A stretch of DNA of 64,000 nt, taken from positions 12,775,001-12,839,000 of the forward strand of contig JAYKKI010000052.1 in the NCBI GenBank assembly GCA_039881145.1, written 5' to 3'. Position numbers and translations under genes: made by a program. The notes under the pieces were generated by a model that saw only the letters and a list, made by a program, of their open reading frames with translations, ran no database searches and was not told the DNA's origin. Position 1 is the first letter of the stretch; every line of letters begins with the position of its first letter. Positions 45,521-57,620 of the stretch are shown here, one piece after another. Origin of the DNA: Druceiella hillmani. Taxonomy: Eukaryota; Arthropoda; Insecta; Lepidoptera; Hepialidae.

Positions 45521-45740
45521 CAGAAGTTCTCCGGTTGGATTAGGTGCCAGATAGTCTCGTGACGTGCTGCTTTTGGTACGACGCCCTTATTAAGGCGCCG
45601 GCGCTCCAGACGAGCTTCATCGCTTGATTGATTATTATTAAATTAAGAATATTAAATTATTTTCCAACTTGCGCTTCGCAATTAATTTAAGTTATGGCGA
45701 TGTAAAATTGGCGAGTTAATCCCGAGCCGCTGTAGAGGGG
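45521..45740. other. Isolated GC-richer island 2, candidate regulatory element
   Basis: 'cgcccttattaaggcgccgg' and 'cgctccagacgagcttcat' are followed by a run of homeodomain-like AT cores (ttgattgattattattaaat, gcaattaattta) and then 'ggcgagttaatcccgagccg'. Mixed GC blocks with TAAT cores are typical of insect enhancers, but this is only a compositional argument. Confidence 0.35.
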
Positions 45741-46280
45741 TTTAGATATGTTGCATGTATAAATAAACATGAAAATGGTTAACGATTTTAAAACTTCTGA
45801 AATTTAAAAATTTTAGATATATTGTTTTAGGCTCATAAAATAATTAGAAATGCTCCTAAAAATAGATTAACTACACTATTTCTCCAATGATTTTACTTGA
45901 AAATGAAACTATGGTCTATATTATTTTTAGTAACTATTTTTAAAGAAAATAGGTTATGTAATTTACTTTAACGATTAATTAATTGACGGGAAAAAAAACG
46001 GGAAAATAGTTAAAACAATTTTTGTTAATTTAGAGAGTAGTTTTCCAATTTAATACGTCAGTAAATTAAATATTTCGGGATAGAGGAAAAATAGAAGCGG
46101 CGACAAAATTTTATTTCAATTTTCTTACACATTTTCTGAGTTTTCCAATTTTGAAAATTATGTAAATGATTGAGAACTTAAAGTCGACTTTTTAATATTT
46201 TAACGGTTTTGGGAAGTTTTGCTTGCAATTTTCTTATAAATAAAATTTAAATACTTAGTGTAATTAAATTAATGGTATTG
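45741..46280. other. Intergenic, nothing recognised
   Basis: Very AT-rich, with no supported feature. Confidence 0.4.
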
Positions 46281-46284
46281 CAGT

Positions 46285-46520
46285 AAAAAAAAAACGAGTG
46301 TGCTTTAGACCACACGCCTGAAGTAAAACTTCAAAATCACAAAATATGAACTTTAAAATGAATTTACAATTTTATTCACTTTAAACCTAGAATATTTAAT
46401 ATATAGAACAAAACAACAATTTTTAAAATTATTGAAGAACGAAATGAAATTATAAAATAATAAAAAAATCACCGTTCGCGTAATGCTAGCAAACTCGTAT
46501 ATATATATATATATATACAC

Positions 46521-46582
<62 letters not shown>

Positions 46583-46925
46583 CATGCACTGGCTATGAGA
46601 GGAAGGGAGAAAGAAAATGTGCGCGCGCACTGCTCTCTCTTGCTCCTATAGTGTGATACAGACAATAGGCGTGCACTGTGTCTTAGATATACGAAACATA
46701 ACTGGCTATGAGAGAAAGGGAGAAAGAAAATTTGTGCTCACCTCTCTCTCTCTTGTCCCTACAGTAATATACGAAACGTAACTCTCTCTCTTTCTGTCTT
46801 CACTAACTTATATCTCCCTCTCAACTTCCGTTCGCGTCGCCCGATCACACTTTTCGTAACGCTCTCGTCACGCATTCATCAGCTTACTCCCCAAGTCAAG
46901 CGTGCGTAAAGAAGTTTTACTTCAA
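46285..46925 (-). mobile_element. Dispersed element containing family R2 copy 2 (antisense) and a (TA)n tract
   Basis: The core 46481-46863 is the reverse complement of the intron 4 copy: 'gctagcattacgcgaac' at one end, 'cgatcacacttttcgtaac' at the other, and the doubled 'ctggctatgagag' and 'gagaaagaaaat' blocks between. Outer flanks carry mirrored 'tgaagtaaaacttcaaaa' (46319) and 'gaagttttacttcaaaa' (46911). The intact element may therefore be a TIR element of about 640 bp. Confidence 0.65.
46497..46580. repeat. (TA)n microsatellite inside the R2 copy
   Basis: About 40 TA units at the point where the other R2 copy has only 'atatatacata'. The tract grew after the copies separated. Confidence 0.95.
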
Positions 46926-48400
46926 AAATATATATGAAAATGGTAATAAGGCTATGTCTGTGCGGGCAACATTTAAATATCACACACTTTGAATGAAATT
47001 TAAAATTTAAAAGCTTATTAGAAGTAGTAGTAGAAATTATCAAGCTTTTCCTAACAGGGGTCGTTACATAAAATCATTTGGTGGGGTGACTGTGCAGATT
47101 GAATATTTTTAAGAAATTTAATAAAGAGCGTATTTGTATCAAATAGATGCCGAGACTAATTTTTTTAAGTATACTCTGTTTTGACATGACATGTCCTATG
47201 ACATAGTAGGGTAGTCACGCATGGGTACGAAAAATGACGCGGGTACTACACGCTGCAAAGTCGACGGGGTGAGATTGATATATAATTACTTAAGCCATAT
47301 TAGAAACAATCTCATTGTAATCATACGATGCACTAACTCTCACCATGAGCAACAGTGAACTGAGACGCGCTCAAAAACATGCGTCGTTTCATCATAAGAC
47401 GGTTTGGGAAGTATCAACAGTATCAAAAAGAAATTGGCATGAACGTTTTATTAATTAGAATACGACTGAAAAATTACTAGATTCAATAAGAATAAGACTT
47501 TTGTGACATAAATATTTGGGTTTTAAATTAAGTTACATTTTGTCTGGATATTTTGTCTAATTTTTTTCTTTTTACATGTTTCCTTTGTTTTACTCGTCAC
47601 TTTAATTCAACTTTATTAAAAATTATTAAACGAATTTGAATGAAACTTCTATTGAAGCAATGTTTTAGGTTTAAATTAATGTTAAGAGTTGTTTTATCAT
47701 GTTTCTCTTCATGAATATTAGCCCCACTTAGTATGAACTAAGCTCTCATAGCTTAAGTAACTAACTTAACTTGACTGGTAAATCATGGAATTGTAACCGA
47801 ATCGTTGCAAGCGTACCAATTCCTAGCAAGGTTACAACGATTCAGAATAGAGGTCAAGTTATGGTATCCAGTACTTTTACCACTGTTGATTTAATCTAAG
47901 ATGTGGGTTTTTATTCTCCCAATAAAATTTCTGCACGAGGAAATCTGGAAACAAAACATAGTTAAATATAAAATATTTAATCTTAAAAACAATTGGATAT
48001 TATAAGTTGTTTAAGATATAATAAAAACAATTAGTTATTGGTTTAGACCATTATATAATTCATAAAAGGTTTCAATTTAGTGTTTCGACCGTAGAAAAAT
48101 GTTAACAGCTCAGCAAATAGGGATTCGATATCAAATTTATTAATTTAATAATATATTTAATTGAACTAAACTAAATTTACTAAATTTAACATCAACATTA
48201 AAATGTAAATGTAATATATGAAAAGACCCTCTTCCAATTATAAACATTTTTAGGATCTATTCCAAGAGTGTTGCCCCTGAAGATATAATACAAAATAATA
48301 CTTTATTTATAATGTTAATTCAGGTACTTAAACATTAATTCTAATTATGTATAATGAATACACACTAATTATTGCCGTATTTAATGCATACATTGTACCC
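46926..48400. other. Intergenic, no gene recognised
   Basis: A somewhat GC-richer patch at 47185-47415 (gggtagtcacgcatgggtac; aactgagacgcgctcaaaaa) has no recognised identity. The rest is AT-rich. Confidence 0.4.
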
Positions 48401-48660
48401 AAAACTTCCATAAACAGACTATCGCACGTGCGGCAGACAAGGCGTGCATTTAAAACACAGTAACGTTTCGGGAAAATTACAATGTTAACGCACCAAAACA
48501 CTGTGCAGTTTAGAAAGTAAATGTGTTTACTTCGTCTAATTAGCCGAGCGTTTATTAAACTTAGTTAATTTAATTTACCGGGAGTCGGCAGGCTGGGAGC
48601 GGGCATAGCCCGCGGCGGTACTTGGTGCTTGCAACTTGCACACTACTTGTGTGTGACTTT
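48401..48660. other. Isolated GC-richer island 3, candidate regulatory element
   Basis: Contains 'gcacgtgcggcagacaaggc', 'cgtctaattagccgagcgt' (TAATTA core) and 'cgggagtcggcaggctggga'. It has no repeat partner in the window and no convincing open frame. Confidence 0.35.
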
Positions 48661-48775
48661 TTGGTGGTGTATAATATTATCACTCGTTTTGTATTTACAT
48701 CGTTAACTAAATATTTAAGGAAGAAGTTGCTTATAACTAGCAACTTATAACTATACAATGATCATATTGTTTATT

Positions 48776-49144
48776 TTAACTCCTTAGAACGTGTATAAAT
48801 ATTCTGCAGCATTCGCCTATCTTTCGTTCACTCACGTTGCCCAACGCAGTGTTGCGAGATGCATCCAGTCTAGATATTTTTTTCTGCTCCATTGACCGTT
48901 TCAGAAATAGGGTCATAGAGTTGCTTCGTAGTTCATGACTGATTGCTAAATGATATTCATCCAAATTGCTGTGCATTTGTTTTTTAATTGTATGGAATTG
49001 CCCTTTGAGTGTATTGTCTTTGAGTGTATTGTCCTTGAGTGTATTGTCCTTGAGTGTATTGTCTTTGAGTGTATTGTCCTATTCGTCATTGTTTCATAAC
49101 CCTTTGTTATATGTTCTTCCAGGTTCTCAGCGTTTTGGGTAATA
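48776..49144 (-). pseudogene. Coding-like stretch with a five-residue repeat, probably a decayed terminal exon
   Basis: On the - strand an acceptor-like 'caacttacag' precedes 49144. The sequence then reads ITQNAENLEEHITKGYETMT. A one-base shift at about 49080 is needed to continue into a 100-codon open frame ending at a stop at 48776-48778. That frame starts with five tandem copies of DNTLK (a 15-bp DNA repeat at 48997-49078), then KGQFHTIKKQMHSNLDEY, LAISHELRSNSM and LDASRNTALGNV. It looks helical and coiled-coil-like. The layout resembles C-terminal tails of Myb/SANT-like transposon-associated proteins, but I do not recognise it with certainty. The frame change suggests it is broken. Confidence 0.35.
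48997..49078. repeat. 15-bp tandem repeat, five copies
   Basis: Unit 'tttgagtgtattgtc' with c/t variation at one position. It reads DNTLK on the - strand. Confidence 0.9.
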
Positions 49145-49195
49145 CTGTAAGTTGGGCATGGAGTTGTTAAAAAAATAAATAAATATTAAAACTTG

Positions 49196-49640
49196 CTAGT
49201 TGTACCCGCGACTTCGTATGCGCAGAGCTCTGCCGTTTTTTGTAAGTATACTTGCACAATTCACTTCTAGTGAATTCCGTTTCGGTAATGTATGTTCGGG
49301 CAGAAAACTTCGTTGTACGATTTAAAATACACGTAGCACTATCTACACTTCATATGATACATTATACATTTTTGTAATTACTACGCGTCGAGCAAACGTT
49401 TTAAAAATATTATACATTGTAACGAGCAGAAGTTTCTTATAAACATTATACATTATAAATCTTCTGATTGACGAAACCAATTGCAACAAAATACAAACTA
49501 TGTATTATATCATACAGATGTCTATGTTTTTCTTAAAATTTATTTGAATTTAGTTAGCAGTTTATACGTGACACATGCACAAACATAAAAAAAAAGGGCC
49601 AAAATTTTAAAAATGATCTTAATACAGAATGCATTAACTC
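49196..49640 (+). mobile_element. Dispersed repeat family R3, copy 2
   Basis: Opens 'ctagttgtacccgcgacttc', continues 'gtgaattccgtttcggtaat' and 'aaaacttcgttgtacgattt'. It ends with an 'acaaacataaaaaaaaaggg' and 'aaatgatctt' tail also seen near 57605. It is related to the pieces at 56500-57030 and 57210-57620. Confidence 0.6.
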
Positions 49641-50190
49641 TACCTTCATTCAATTTTTTTTTGCAAATATTTTTGGTGTACGGATGCATAAAATTTACAG
49701 TCTTTTTAAATACGCAGATATTAAAATAAAATTTGGAAGAAAATTCAATTCGATGACACTCTCAAATGAAGGAGTTGTGATGGTATATCTCCCTATGTGC
49801 GACTACATTTTTAATAGACCTATAATGTTACCATTGCTTTAATAATGTCGTCACAACTAACCGTTGCCTTATTACTGTTGTCGGTGTGTAATTCCTTAAA
49901 AATTGCTCATTAATAAAATACAAACATTTCTATCTCATCGCTACGCACTGTAATTATTAAACAAATTAATTGGTCTCAATGTAATCACGAGAAAGTTAGC
50001 GAAAACTATAATTCAACTTTTTGCCCACATGGATGAACTTATGGGTTAACAGAAAGTAAAGTAAAAAAGTGATTTTTTGTCTTAAAAATTATTATGTCAC
50101 GACCTAGAACGGTTTTCTTCAATTCATTTTTACTGCTTAAAATCATTCAAAATAAATATTAAATTTTTGCGATTCTGTACTTCAAAACGA
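49641..50190. other. Intergenic, nothing recognised
   Basis: AT-rich spacer between R3 and R1 copies. Confidence 0.4.
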
Positions 50191-50624
50191 AAAAAAGAAA
50201 CCCTTATATGATCACTTCGTTGTCCATCCATCTGTCTGTTTGTTTGACGTTAAGGTCCTTTTCTTCAGGAACGCTTGGAGGTATCGAGTTGAAATTAATA
50301 TACTTGGGTCTAGGGTTCCTTGGAGTAATAAATAAAAAAACTAGAGCGTACTTGCCGTTTATCTAGAATCGAAATGAAATTTGACAAAAAGGGAACTCTT
50401 ACAGCACAAGTAAAGGAAAAAGTCCGAAAATCGTTAATTTGTAGTTACCACATAAAAAAAATTAATTATGCGCCTGTGAAAGATATAGTAGGCAATATAT
50501 TTTCATTCCAAAAAATTAAAAATTTGTAAATAGATTAATAGGAATGTTAGGTACCAATTATAAATGCCTGAATGTATACGAAGCCCTCGTAGTGCGAGTT
50601 CTACTTGTGTTTGACAGTTTTTTG
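50191..50624 (+). mobile_element. Dispersed repeat family R1, sense copy
   Basis: The head is 'gaaacccttatatgatcact' with 'ttgtccatccatctgtctgt'; the body has 'ttcaggaacgcttggaggta' and 'gatatagtaggcaatatat'. The tail is 'atgtatacgaagccctcg', 'gcgagttctacttgtgtttg' and a T-run. It lacks about 100 bp of the middle present in the intron 6 copy. Confidence 0.75.
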
Positions 50625-51609
50625 TTTATGACCTTTGTAAGCGTGCTAATGATAGGAAGTATCCTACTACTATGGTACGTATGGACTTCGAGTGTCTAAT
50701 AATTGTACTGTTTTTGCAACTATGGCACGAATTAATATAAACAAAACTTATGTAAATAAAACTTTTACATTATTAGGTGTAATAAGTTGAAAATTAATTC
50801 TCGTATTGTAAATGAATGTTAAATAAATACTGATTCACTGTGTTAATTAATTTAGGTTAGTTATTCCTATATTATTTACAAAAATTCAATAAAATTTAAT
50901 AAAAACAGAGTAATTTTCTTTACTTAAAAATTAAGCTATGAGATCATTATTGGTTGTAATTAAATTGATATTGCTAATAGTTTTCTTCACCGAGATAACT
51001 AAAGTAATATTTACCAGATATGTTAGTGTTAGCCTCAGTCAATACGTTGGGTGAAGATCTAAACGATAATACTGTTATAACATACAGGAAGACGATATGT
51101 TCGTTTTAAGAGAAAGTAGCGTGAACTAACTTATTTTTTGTTCTATACAAATTTAGTATTATCTGGAATTATGACAGTATTATTGTAGTTTCAATAAGCA
51201 GTTATATTCTCTAAAGTTGAGTCGCAGTTATACTCTCCAAAGATTTCAGTAAAATGAGTTCTTAGGAACTAATTTTGTTGAAATCTTTACTATTTTGCTA
51301 GAAATTAAAAATTTAAACTAGAGTTAGAATTTATAACATGAAATTTGTGTGTCATGTTAAAAATTGTGACATGAGACACGAATAGTAATATTTAAAAAAA
51401 ATATAAATGCTCCCCCATAAATTCGTTATGTCCATCCACTCGTAAATCAATTAAAACTTAACAGTTTGTATAGTTTTAGATCTATACTTTTTTTAGTGGA
51501 TGTATTAGAGGAGAATTTTAATTTTTAAGTAGTAAAATTTAAAAAAAGATTTCAATATTTACATGTAAAATGAGAGTGGAAATGAAGCTTCCATTTTCCA
51601 TTGAAGCTC
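50625..51609. other. Intergenic, nothing recognised
   Basis: AT-rich with no supported feature. Confidence 0.4.
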
Positions 51610-52090
51610 CATTTTTCAAAAGCAAAAACGACGCCCTGATAAGACTATGCATTCTTTTGTCTATCCGTTTGTGACAGTCAATTTTCTCAAAAAAACTTGA
51701 CGTAAAAACTTAAAATTTGGTTGCAATGGCAGCAAAATAAAGTATTTAAAATTATTTTTTTTTCACATATAATGTTGTGTGTCGCTTGAAAAAAATCATT
51801 AAAAAGGTGTCAAAAATGCATCAAAATGTAAAGGAAAGTGCATCTTTCTCGCCTCTACCTCGGAAACTACTGAAACAATAATCATGAGAAAGGAATATTT
51901 GTACAGGATAAGGAAAAAATTACAATAATTTTACGCCCTGAAAGTTATACTAGACAATAGGGTGAAAAACATTTATAAATTCTTTAACGGAAACATTTTG
52001 TATCCTTTAATGTTTAAATTTCTATACGTATCTAATTATGTACAGAACCCTCTTAGCGGAAGTACTACCCTCACTTGATAGGTTTTTTTT
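51610..52090 (+). mobile_element. Dispersed repeat related to R1 at its 3' end
   Basis: The head is 'gacgccctgataagactatg' with 'ttgtctatccgtttgtgaca'. The tail is 'tatgtacagaaccctcttag', 'ggaagtactaccctcacttg' and a long T-run, the same tail plan as R1. The body differs, so this is a sister subfamily. Confidence 0.6.
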
Positions 52091-52489
52091 TCATATCCAA
52101 GGAACATTTATTACTTATTTCGAAAGGAATCTGCAATGCCTTTCTCTCTCATGAAAACTTTGACTAGAATAATTTTGATTGATTAATCATATAAAAAGAC
52201 GTATGGAAGTAGTGAATTATTTACGTGCATTTATTTACGTGCATTTCGACAAACACTGATCGGTTTCCTTATTTCATCTTTACTTTCCTTGCATCCTTCT
52301 GAAATCTAATCAATCAATTTGTAACCTATCTTGCGTGATAAATTTATAGGATCGAAGAAGCAATACTCACATGTTTCTATAACTTTTATCCCAAAATCCG
52401 TCAATTCTACAACAGTGTCACTGAAATTATAACTCAAATGAGTCTTTACATTATTCCCCTTGGACGTAGCAATATTCTGATAAATTTCA

Positions 52490-52740
52490 AATTACATCCC
52501 AAGACGACGGTAGACGCGCGAATCATTTTGTTAAAGTATTACCGCGATACAGTGGAACTCGTTTCAGCGGCGGCGCTGTGAGGAGACGAAGAATGGACTG
52601 AGAGATAAGAAGGCCGTAAATTCTTCTCACTTGAAATATGGCTGATGTGAGAAAAGTTGGCGAAATAGACGAGGCGCTTGACTTATGGGCGGCAGCCTGC
52701 TTTTATCATGAGTGGCATTATTAATTTTGTATCAGAACCA
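52490..52740. other. Isolated GC-richer island 4, candidate regulatory element
   Basis: Core 'cgtttcagcggcggcgctgt' followed by 'acgaggcgcttgacttatgg' and 'gcggcagcctgcttttatca'. Composition is unlike the flanks and it has no repeat partner here. No long open frame. Confidence 0.35.
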
Positions 52741-53027
52741 ACTATACATATTGCCGTTAGACTTTTCACATATCTAAGTAATTGAAATACTAACACGAAA
52801 CCAATGGCTGGTGCAGTCATGCTGCAATATTTTCTCGACATATTTTTAAATCGGCTGGTAATAAAAAATACGGGAAGGTTGATAAAAAAGTTAGACCACC
52901 GAATAGTGGGTTTTAAAACACTTGAAAGTATTATGTAATTAATAGCTGTACTTATCGCATTAACAAAAAGTGGAAATTATTTAATTAAATTTAAGAAATA
53001 AATTGCTGCCACAAACTATTAACAAAT

Positions 53028-53188
<161 letters not shown>

Positions 53189-54600
53189 GCATTTATTTTG
53201 TGATATATCGTAGTATTTTAGACTTTAATATTGAAACTTGCAATTTAACTTAAGCCAAGTTTCCTTTGGACTTTAATCTGCCTATAGACTGGGAATATTT
53301 TAAAAGACCCCCATCAGACCTGATAAAAGATCCGCAAATATTCACCCGTTCTTTAAATGTCTTAATGCTGAATAATTAGTAATATTATATTAAAGATTTA
53401 AATTAAAAATATTTTCTACCAATATTTTCATTAGTTTCTTTTATGTAAAAAGTTGTTCACCCCTAATTTCTGGCCTTACTTTTTCCATATTAGCGGCATG
53501 ATAGCGGGATATATTTTCTGTGAAAGAGAAAAACCTAGTATTATGTTCTAATAAAATTTGATTAGTTTATTTTGTTGTTGGGCGTTTTTCATTGTCGGAA
53601 TCATAAGTTCCAATGATTGCAGTGCAACAGATTCATGCACACAGATTTCATGCACACAGAGGCATACAGATTCAACAGTTATTGACTAACGCGGGCATTT
53701 TGTTGCAGTTTTGCATAAGAGATACATTGAGTGACTGTTTGTTCAGGAAAAATGACTTACAAGATGTGATTTAGCTGATAAGGCATTGACAATATACAAA
53801 GCTTACGAAAGTTGTATAATCTTTTTTTAAAATTCGATCCAGTTGACAAAAATAATCACACATTTATTTTTTTTACATATTTATTTCTTTTCCGAAATCT
53901 CGAGGTTAGAAAAAGGCCGGGTTCATTTTGCAGACAATTGTAAACACAAAATTTTGTTTTATTTTATTTCAATACACGTACTCTTACATGCATGAACATA
54001 TGCGAAAATACGCTAACATATGTATACGCGTACATACACACACAAGCACGCGCACGCATATCGATTCCAATCAAATTTTCGACCTCGATTTATTGAGAGA
54101 ATACCATGTTACTTTTCCCTTGCCTTAAAAAGTCTTACAAAAATTAAATTTTATTTAGAACTCTTCTACAAAAAAATTGGACGCATAATACGACTTCAGT
54201 TTCCAAACCAGGGAGGCACGCCTAATTCACGAATGTTACAAAAACCGGTGATCACTGTATATTTAATGACGGGGAAGCTAATAATAATAGATGTACGACC
54301 CCTATTATATTCAATAAACTATTAAACAAAATACGTTTTTGATGCTTAGTTATTTTGTGCTAACGTCAATGGTGTATGCAGTCGTAACGTAACACATTAA
54401 TTTAGTTTAATTCTAATTTTGTTACGCGAGTATGATTTTTAAGATTCGTCTTTTGCTCTTTATAACACAGATATATACAAATCTCAAAACGTAATACATG
54501 TTAAATAATTCTACGAAATTTTACCAAAAATATATAATGTCAAAAGTAAACATAATAAACATAAGAAAAAGAAATGAATTATGAAAACATCGAGAGAGAG
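53189..54600. other. Intergenic, nothing recognised
   Basis: It includes a small doublet 'attcatgcacacaga' at about 53630-53660. Overlapping open frames at 53928-54325 have no recognisable domain. Confidence 0.4.
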
Positions 54601-54609
54601 AAAGACCAA

Positions 54610-54790
54610 AAAGTGGAGAATTCTAAGACTCGGATGTTCGATACTAGCATCAAAGGCTGCCGCAAAGTTGAGATATTATTTTTTTAAATTAGAATGACAT
54701 GATAAACTCTTAAATTCTAAAAGACTCGGATGTTCGATACATCAAATACTGCCATAAAATGTTCTTAATCAGAATGATATAATGAAAACT
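54610..54790. repeat. Two-copy tandem repeat of about 107 bp
   Basis: 'aagactcggatgttcgatac' occurs twice, followed by 'catcaaa(g/t)' and 'actgcc' or 'gctgcc', then 'agaatga(c/t)at'. Confidence 0.75.
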
Positions 54791-55237
54791 TATAAATAAA
54801 TTACGGAATAACTTCCTGCCAATATTTTGCGAGTGATCATCTAAATTTATTAATAATATTTAATTATAAATATTATTTTTGTAAATGTAGAATTTAATTT
54901 ATTAAATGTACTAAAGTAATTTATAGTTTATGTGAAAGCCGTTACCTCAAAAATGGTTGAGTGTTTACATATTTAGTTAAAGTATTTTATGTTTAGAATG
55001 AAGAGACAATTACTTCAAAATGATATGGCTGGTAGAATGAATGACGGTTTTCTGAAAGAAGAAAATAATAAAATTTTATAGAAAATAGTGAGGGTCGGTA
55101 TAGCCACGTATAATAGTTTACCAAGATTTTTATCTTCTTACATATTTAATAATTACGTGACTGATGCTTGAAGAAAGCAAAAAGTTAAGAAATGAAAGTA
55201 AATTTAGATATATACAAACAAGGATGCAAATTGCATG

Positions 55238-55540
55238 TAGTATTCGGCAAAAATACAATACCAAAGAAATAATAAAGATATTCGGCAAAAAAACAATACC
55301 AAAGAAAAAATAAAGATATTCGGCAAAAATACAATACCAAAGAAATAATAAAAATATTCGGCAAAAATAAAATACCAAAGAAATAATAAAGATATTCGGC
55401 AAAAATACAATACCAAAGAAATAATAAAGCTTTTCGGCAAAAATACGATACCAAAGAAATAATAAAGATATTCGGCAAAAATACAATACCAAAGAAATAA
55501 TAAAGATATTCGGCAAAAATACAATACCAAAGAAAGTGTA
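55238..55540. repeat. 38-bp minisatellite, about eight copies
   Basis: The unit contains 'gatattcggcaaaaatacaa' and 'taccaaagaaataataaa'. Because 38 is not divisible by three, all three - strand frames stay open through it (the longest 169 codons, 55130-55639), giving the same peptide pieces in rotation. These are repeat artefacts and not genes. Confidence 0.95.
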
Positions 55541-56499
55541 ATTGTGATAATAAGAAGGAGAAACTTTAAAAAGTATATATACACATGAAGTGAGTAAGAA
55601 AAACAAATATGAACGATAAGGAAAACATCGAAGTGTCATATTAAGGAAACCTGTTAATGATAAAAAAAATTTATATCAAGAGCCATAAAGATAGAAGATA
55701 GTACATAAAAGCATACTTGAAAATTAGTAAAACCATATATGTTTGAACGGGAATTTCAGCCTTACTATTTACGTGAGAAGCAGGTGAAGGTATAGATATT
55801 AAGAAATATATTAAAACAAATCCACCCCAGAAATTCTTTTGGCGTCAGACGTGACATGAAATTTCGATGTGTATAAAATTGTTGTTATAAAGTTCTGTAG
55901 TATTTAATACGTTCGAATAGATGCTTTAACATTATGAAGAGAAAGAATTAAAAAATTAAAAAACCGGTCAATTGCGAGTTTGGCTTGCACATCAATGATT
56001 CCGTATCTCGTTTGAAATTAAATTACTTTATTTATGACCTGTTATGTCCATTACTCCAATTGTGTGGGCTTTTAGAAATAAAATTAAGTTAACTGTAAGA
56101 CTGGTGGAGATATCTAGTAATAATTTAAAAAAATTAAATTGTCTGAAGTAAAAAATCTTTGGTAAAGAAAATTGAAAGTGCCATGTCTTCTTTTTATTTA
56201 GTCTATTCCGTGGAACAGACCCAAGAGGATCTATCAATGGAAACTTCATCGGAATCTCTTTAGCTGGTTTTGCATGATGTGCAAACAAATAAACAGACTC
56301 GCAAACAAATAGACAAACATTCTAAAAATAATATTTCTGTATCCTATTAGTTTTGCTATGTTTTTGTAAATTATTTTTTTAAAAATATGTTTAATGATCA
56401 ATAGGCCAATTCTACTATTTTATTATATGTATAGATAGATATAGAAAATAAATTATGTAACAAACAAATTTATATTAAAAAACATAAAACAACGAAAAA
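55541..56499. other. Intergenic, nothing recognised
   Basis: AT-rich DNA. An 86-codon - strand frame (56028-56288) contains MKFPLIDPLGSVPRNRLNKK but has no recognised relative. In context it is likely chance or an R1-like head fragment. Confidence 0.35.
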
Positions 56500-57030
56500 T
56501 ATTATGTGTACTCGGCAATAACGTCTGCCCTCGTGCATCTACCCATATTTAGAATGTTTACTCAACCCGTAGGTGGGCAGCCTACCCCTATCCTTACCGC
56601 ATCACTCTACATTTCGCCTCTGGACATGCCCATTTCGCCAAATAGATCGTAGTGGAAAACTTCATTGCATGATTTAAAATATGCGTAGCGTCAACCACTG
56701 ATGTTCATAAGTACATTACAAGTTAGTGTAATTACTATGCGTCAAGTAACTGGGCAATTCGTTGTTGTTGTTGTACTAACGCGGTTATGAGATTAAAAAA
56801 ATTTAAAAAAAGATTTTTTAAAAAAAAATTATTAGAAAAATTCAAATTTGAATTTTTCTAATCAAACGAACCAATTACGATGAAATAAAAAATAAATATT
56901 ACTTCAAGTTGATTCGCATATTCTTATTAAGCTATATACGAATCAGGTTATTAGTTTTTACATGATGCCTAAACAAACACAAAAACAGACACAGGGAAAA
57001 AGGCTAAAATTCCAAAAACAATATCTTTGT
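56500..57030 (+). mobile_element. Dispersed repeat family R3, copy 3
   Basis: 'ggaaaacttcattgcatgat' and 'ttaaaatatgcgtagcgtca' match the 49300 region (aaaacttcgttgtacgattt). It is preceded by a GC-richer 'ctcaacccgtaggtgggcag' stretch. It ends with 'acaaacacaaaaacagacac' and 'aaaattccaaaaacaatatc'. Confidence 0.6.
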
Positions 57031-57209
57031 GCATTCTATAGTTGTACTATATGCATACACTATAAAGTACATGAATGTCCAATTTATGCAAGCTAATACT
57101 ACAAATACCAAAGTATTACTATTATTTATTACGGATTAACATTTTAAACAAATTGATGAAATAAAGTAAATTTACATAGAATATAAATGACATCCAAAAA
57201 AATTATATA

Positions 57210-57620
57210 CGGGCGGTAACCAACAACAACGTCATAATAAGTCTGATCGCCTTTGATTGTTTACTCAAAAACCTACTCCTCCCGCACCAATCCACAATTC
57301 AACTTTGGATATGCCCGAGTATGTTCGAGTGTAAAACTTAATTACGCGATTTAAAATATGCGTGGCGCCACCTGTTGATGTACATATGTGTAATTAAAAC
57401 ACTTCAAGTAGCTTGGCACTTTTTTGTTGTCGTACTAAAGTAACGTAAATTAATTTTTGAAAACACTCAATTCGCATGTTTTTTCAATTAAATAAAATAA
57501 CAGTTGATGAAATGAAAACTATACATTTCCAAACCCATCCAAATTAGGTGAGTAGTTTTTACAAACGAACACACGAACGGACAAATAGACAAAAAATCCA
57601 AAAAATGATCTTAACATCTA
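57210..57620 (+). mobile_element. Dispersed repeat family R3, copy 4
   Basis: 'gggcggtaaccaacaacaac', 'gtgtaaaacttaattacgcg' and 'ttaaaatatgcgtggcgcca' parallel copy 3, with the same tail type (aaacgaacacacgaacggac, caaaaaatgatcttaac). It lies head-to-tail with copy 3 only 180 bp away, so the two may be a local duplication. Confidence 0.6.

Noticed and set aside
55130..55639. Three overlapping - strand open frames of 97-169 codons rich in Phe, Leu, Tyr and Ile that look like membrane proteins
   Set aside because: They are the same 38-bp minisatellite read in three frames; the peptide repeats rotate between frames, which no real gene would show.
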